8,485 nucleotides of DNA from NCBI GenBank assembly GCA_023425615.1, contig JAFACJ010000798.1, forward strand, positions 1-8,485, read 5' to 3'. How positions within the stretch are numbered: position 1 is the stretch's first letter; every line of letters starts with the position of its first letter. Positions 6,274 to 8,485 of this stretch are shown here, in pieces. The translations under genes were made by a program, and so were the position numbers. The notes below the pieces were generated by a model, which saw nothing but the letters and a program-made list of their open reading frames with translations, had not been told where the DNA came from and searched no databases. The DNA is from Actinomycetes bacterium (GTDB lineage: Bacteria > Actinomycetota > Actinomycetes > Streptosporangiales > Streptosporangiaceae).

Positions 6274-6972
6274 GTGAAAACAGCCGGTGTGATCCTCGCG
6301 GGCGGTCTCGGACTGCGAGTCGGGGCGGGCATGCCCAAGCAGCTCATCGAGGTCGGCGGGCGTCCGCTGCTGGCCTATCCGGTGGAGACCTTCGCCGAGG
6401 CGCGTCTGGACCGTGTGATCGTCGTCATGGCGTCCGGGCACGTGGCGGCGGCCGAGAAGCTGGCGGCGCCCTACGGCACCCGCGTGGAGGTGATCGAGGG
6501 CGGCGAGACGCGCACCGCCTCCACCCTGAAGGCGATGGAGCTGCTGGCGGACGAGCCGGACGAGGCACGTGTCCTGTTCCACGACGCGGCCCGCGCCTTC
6601 GTCGGGCACGACGTCCTCGACCGCTGCCTCGCCGGTCTGGAGACCCACGAGTCGGTGGCGGTGGGGCTGCCCGTCACCGACACCGTCGTCGCCGTCGCGG
6701 GCGAACTCGTCAGCGACATGCCGCCGCGGGCGAGCCTGGTGCGGTTCCAGACCCCGCAGGGCTTCCGCCTCGGCACCCTGCGCCGCGCCTACGAACTGGC
6801 GCTGCGGGACCCGGAGTTCGTCGCCACCGACGACTGCGGCGTGGTGCACCGCTACCTTCCCGACGTCCCGATCCGGGTCGTGGAGGGCGACGAGCGGCTG
6901 CTGAAGGTCACCACGCCGCTCGACCTGGTGCTGGCCGAGCACCTGGCGGCTACCCGCACAGGTTCTGCGTAG
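6274..6972 (+). CDS. ispD: IspD/TarI-family cytidylyltransferase
   Basis: A 232-residue soluble enzyme of the family that joins CTP to 2-C-methyl-D-erythritol 4-phosphate (IspD, isoprenoid MEP pathway) or ribitol 5-phosphate (TarI, teichoic acid). Seen: the CTP-binding loop GGLGLRVGAGMPKQ (10-23) with R15 and K22; HDAARAF (103-109) with R107; PVTDT (133-137); R152; QTPQGF (159-164); TDD (185-187); and KVTTPLDLVLAE (211-222) with K211. These correspond to the key residues of E. coli IspD (R20, K27, R109, R157, K213). Departures from E. coli: Ala instead of Pro after HDAAR, and Leu-Lys instead of Ile-Lys with a Leu-Leu run before it. Start: GTG with GAGGAG 6 bases upstream. No ispF follows, and the neighbours are CDP-alcohol enzymes and an LCP gene, so a polyol-phosphate substrate is possible. 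The gene symbol is by family only. Confidence 0.85.
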   Translation: MKTAGVILAGGLGLRVGAGMPKQLIEVGGRPLLAYPVETFAEARLDRVIVVMASGHVAAAEKLAAPYGTRVEVIEGGETRTASTLKAMELLADEPDEARVLFHDAARAFVGHDVLDRCLAGLETHESVAVGLPVTDTVVAVAGELVSDMPPRASLVRFQTPQGFRLGTLRRAYELALRDPEFVATDDCGVVHRYLPDVPIRVVEGDERLLKVTTPLDLVLAEHLAATRTGSA

Positions 6973-8485
6973 CCGTCTTGGCCTCGGGCTCGTCCGCCGG
7001 CTCCTGGCCCGCCACCTTGACCGTCTTCGGCTTGGCCCACTGGGAGCCGACGATGACCTCGATCCGGGTGCCGAGGGACTGCACCTTCTGCAGCTTGGCG
7101 AACGGGATCGAGGCGGCGAGGGTGCGGGCGGAGTCGGCGCGGGACGGGCCGTAGCGGATGACCGTGGTCCGCACGTCCGCGCGCTGCACCACGCCGATCA
7201 GCCAGGTGGCGCGGAACCCCGCGGCGACCAGCCCGGCGCTCGCCTTCTTGGCGACGCCGGTGGCGCCGGTGCCGTTGCGCACCTGGACGGAGATCTGCTC
7301 CGGCGGGACCGTCAGGGGCTCGGCGGAGGCGGTCGGCGTGGGCGTCGGCCCGGTCAGCGGCTCGTCCCCGTCGATCTTCCGGAACAGCTTGCGGGCCTGT
7401 GACTCATCCCACAGCACGACCGACTGGTTGACACCGCCGATCAGGGCGCTGGCCGCCTGGTCCTTGAGCGGCACCTTGACGAACCGCACGTCGTCCGGCG
7501 AGAGGTCCTTGAACAGCTCGGCCAGTTCGGTGGCGTTCTTCTTCAGGCCGCTGTCCACCCGCACCGACTCCAGCATGGCCGTCAGCACCTTCGTGCCGCG
7601 CACCGGGTCCTTGACCCGGCCCAGCGCCTGCTTCAGCAGCGAGGACAGGAACACCTGCTGGCGCTGCATCCGGCCGATGTCCTCGCCGAGGCCGTGCCTG
7701 ACCCGGGCGAACGCCAGGGCGGTGGCGCCGTCCACATGGTGGGTGCCGGGGGTCAGCCGCAGGCCGCTGGCGCGGTCGTCGATCGCCTGCTCGGTGCAGA
7801 CGTCGACACCGCCGACGGCGTCCACGACCTTGATGAACCCGGTGAAGCTGACCTCGACGTAGTGGTCGATGACCAGTCCCGTCTGGTCCTCGACGGTGTC
7901 CTTCATCAGCTGGGGGCCGCCGTAGGCGTAGGCCCAGGTGAGCTTCCCCTGCTGCGGGCCGACCCGCTGCCCCTGCGCGTCCTTGTGGGCGGGGATGGTC
8001 ACCAGGGTGTCGCGCGGGAGGCTGACCACCGTCACCTCGTCGCGGTCCTCCGAGACGTGCATCAGCATCATCGTGTCCGAGCGGGCGCCGGCCTCCCGGC
8101 CCAGGTGCAGCCGCTTGATGTCGGCCTCGCTCATGCCGTCGCGCTTGTCGACGCCGGCCAGCAGGATGTTCATGGCGCCCTTGGGCTTGGAGCCGCCGTC
8201 GTCGGCCAGGTCCATGTCGATGGTCTTGATCTTGTCCTTGAGGAACTCCTGGAACCCCCAGGCGGTGCCGGAGGTCAGCAGGACCAGGGACGAGGCGACG
8301 GCGGTGACCATCAGATCGCGGCGGCGGCGCACCGCGGCGCGGGCCGAACCGGGACCGCCCGCCCTGCGTCTGCCACGCGGCGGGTCGAGCGCCACCCTCT
8401 GCGCGCGCTCGGCGTCCAAGGCGACGGCGTCCCAGCTGCCGCTGTCGTCGGCGACCGGGCCTCCCGGCCCCTCGGCCCCGGCGGG
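6950..8485 (-). CDS. LytR-CpsA-Psr (LCP) family protein with LytR_C domain, 5' end outside window
   Basis: LCP proteins are membrane-anchored, extracytoplasmic phosphotransferases that attach undecaprenyl-phosphate-linked polymers (teichoic acid, arabinogalactan, capsule) to peptidoglycan. Counting from a TTG at 8419: basic stretch RRRRD (31-35), one membrane helix (37-55), the LCP domain with MNILLAGVDKRDG (83-95), ARSDTMML (112-119), SLPRDT (133-138), and FARVRHG...IGRMQRQQ (237-255) carrying the conserved Arg and Asp residues, a Pro/Thr linker (353-374), and a LytR_C domain starting at ISVQVRNGTGATGVA (376-390). The frame stays open to the right edge with no stop and no ATG, so the true start probably lies beyond it; the TTG at 8419 has no ribosome site. 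The last residues are NLCG. It converges on the IspD-type gene and overlaps its 3' end by 23 bases. Confidence 0.9.
   Translation of the reverse strand, partial: PAGAEGPGGPVADDSGSWDAVALDAERAQRVALDPPRGRRRAGGPGSARAAVRRRRDLMVTAVASSLVLLTSGTAWGFQEFLKDKIKTIDMDLADDGGSKPKGAMNILLAGVDKRDGMSEADIKRLHLGREAGARSDTMMLMHVSEDRDEVTVVSLPRDTLVTIPAHKDAQGQRVGPQQGKLTWAYAYGGPQLMKDTVEDQTGLVIDHYVEVSFTGFIKVVDAVGGVDVCTEQAIDDRASGLRLTPGTHHVDGATALAFARVRHGLGEDIGRMQRQQVFLSSLLKQALGRVKDPVRGTKVLTAMLESVRVDSGLKKNATELAELFKDLSPDDVRFVKVPLKDQAASALIGGVNQSVVLWDESQARKLFRKIDGDEPLTGPTPTPTASAEPLTVPPEQISVQVRNGTGATGVAKKASAGLVAAGFRATWLIGVVQRADVRTTVIRYGPSRADSARTLAASIPFAKLQKVQSLGTRIEVIVGSQWAKPKTVKVAGQEPADEPEAKTATQNLCG

Noticed and set aside
4595..6277. 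Long plus-strand frame of 560 codons
   Set aside because: It is the antisense shadow of the fused CDP-alcohol phosphotransferase gene, composed of G/D/V/R-rich low-complexity sequence, a usual artefact in high-GC genomes.
1..8485. CRISPR array, insertion sequence, tRNA gene or phage remnant
   Set aside because: I saw no regularly spaced repeats, transposase or integrase motifs, flanking inverted repeats or cloverleaf sequence; base composition is even apart from the rRNA leader.

Overview
The window is very GC-rich with strong GC3 bias, short gene spacing and GTG/TTG start candidates, which points to a high-GC actinomycete. The look of the proteins suggests something near Streptosporangium, Nonomuraea, Actinomadura or Streptomyces, but the genus cannot be fixed from the sequence. 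The one AT-richer stretch is positions 1 to about 250.

Layout. Positions 1-395 hold no protein gene. They read, on the minus strand, as the promoter and leader region of a ribosomal RNA operon: two good -35/-10 pairs, a GNRA-capped hairpin, the conserved actinobacterial boxA/boxC element, and a further hairpin. The 16S gene itself should begin just left of position 1. Directly upstream of it on the same strand is a tight run of six genes, read from 6193 down to 396: (1) a two-domain protein with a degenerate nucleotidyltransferase-like N-terminus and a complete CDP-alcohol phosphotransferase domain; (2) a small multi-pass membrane protein resembling the DUF5941 family; (3) a LicC/sugar-phosphate type nucleotidyltransferase; (4) a sn-glycerol-1-phosphate dehydrogenase-like, metal-dependent alcohol dehydrogenase; (5) a second CDP-alcohol phosphotransferase whose fourth motif aspartate is histidine; (6) a family-2 glycosyltransferase. 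The junctions are ATGA overlaps or gaps of 1 to 25 bases, so this is almost certainly one operon. Divergent from it, across 80 bases, is an IspD/TarI-type cytidylyltransferase. Its 3' end overlaps tail to tail with a LytR-CpsA-Psr (LCP) gene that runs off the right edge.

How it may work together (inference). The operon has each step of a CDP-activated alcohol pathway: a dehydrogenase that could make a polyol phosphate, one or two nucleotidyltransferases to activate it with CTP, two membrane CDP-alcohol phosphotransferases to transfer it, a membrane accessory protein, and a glycosyltransferase to decorate the product. The neighbouring LCP protein belongs to a family that attaches phosphate-linked polymers to peptidoglycan. 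A cell-envelope phospholipid, glycophospholipid or teichoic-acid-like product is therefore the best guess. Which alcohol is used is unknown. The dehydrogenase raises the possibility of glycerol-1-phosphate, the stereoisomer typical of archaeal lipids.
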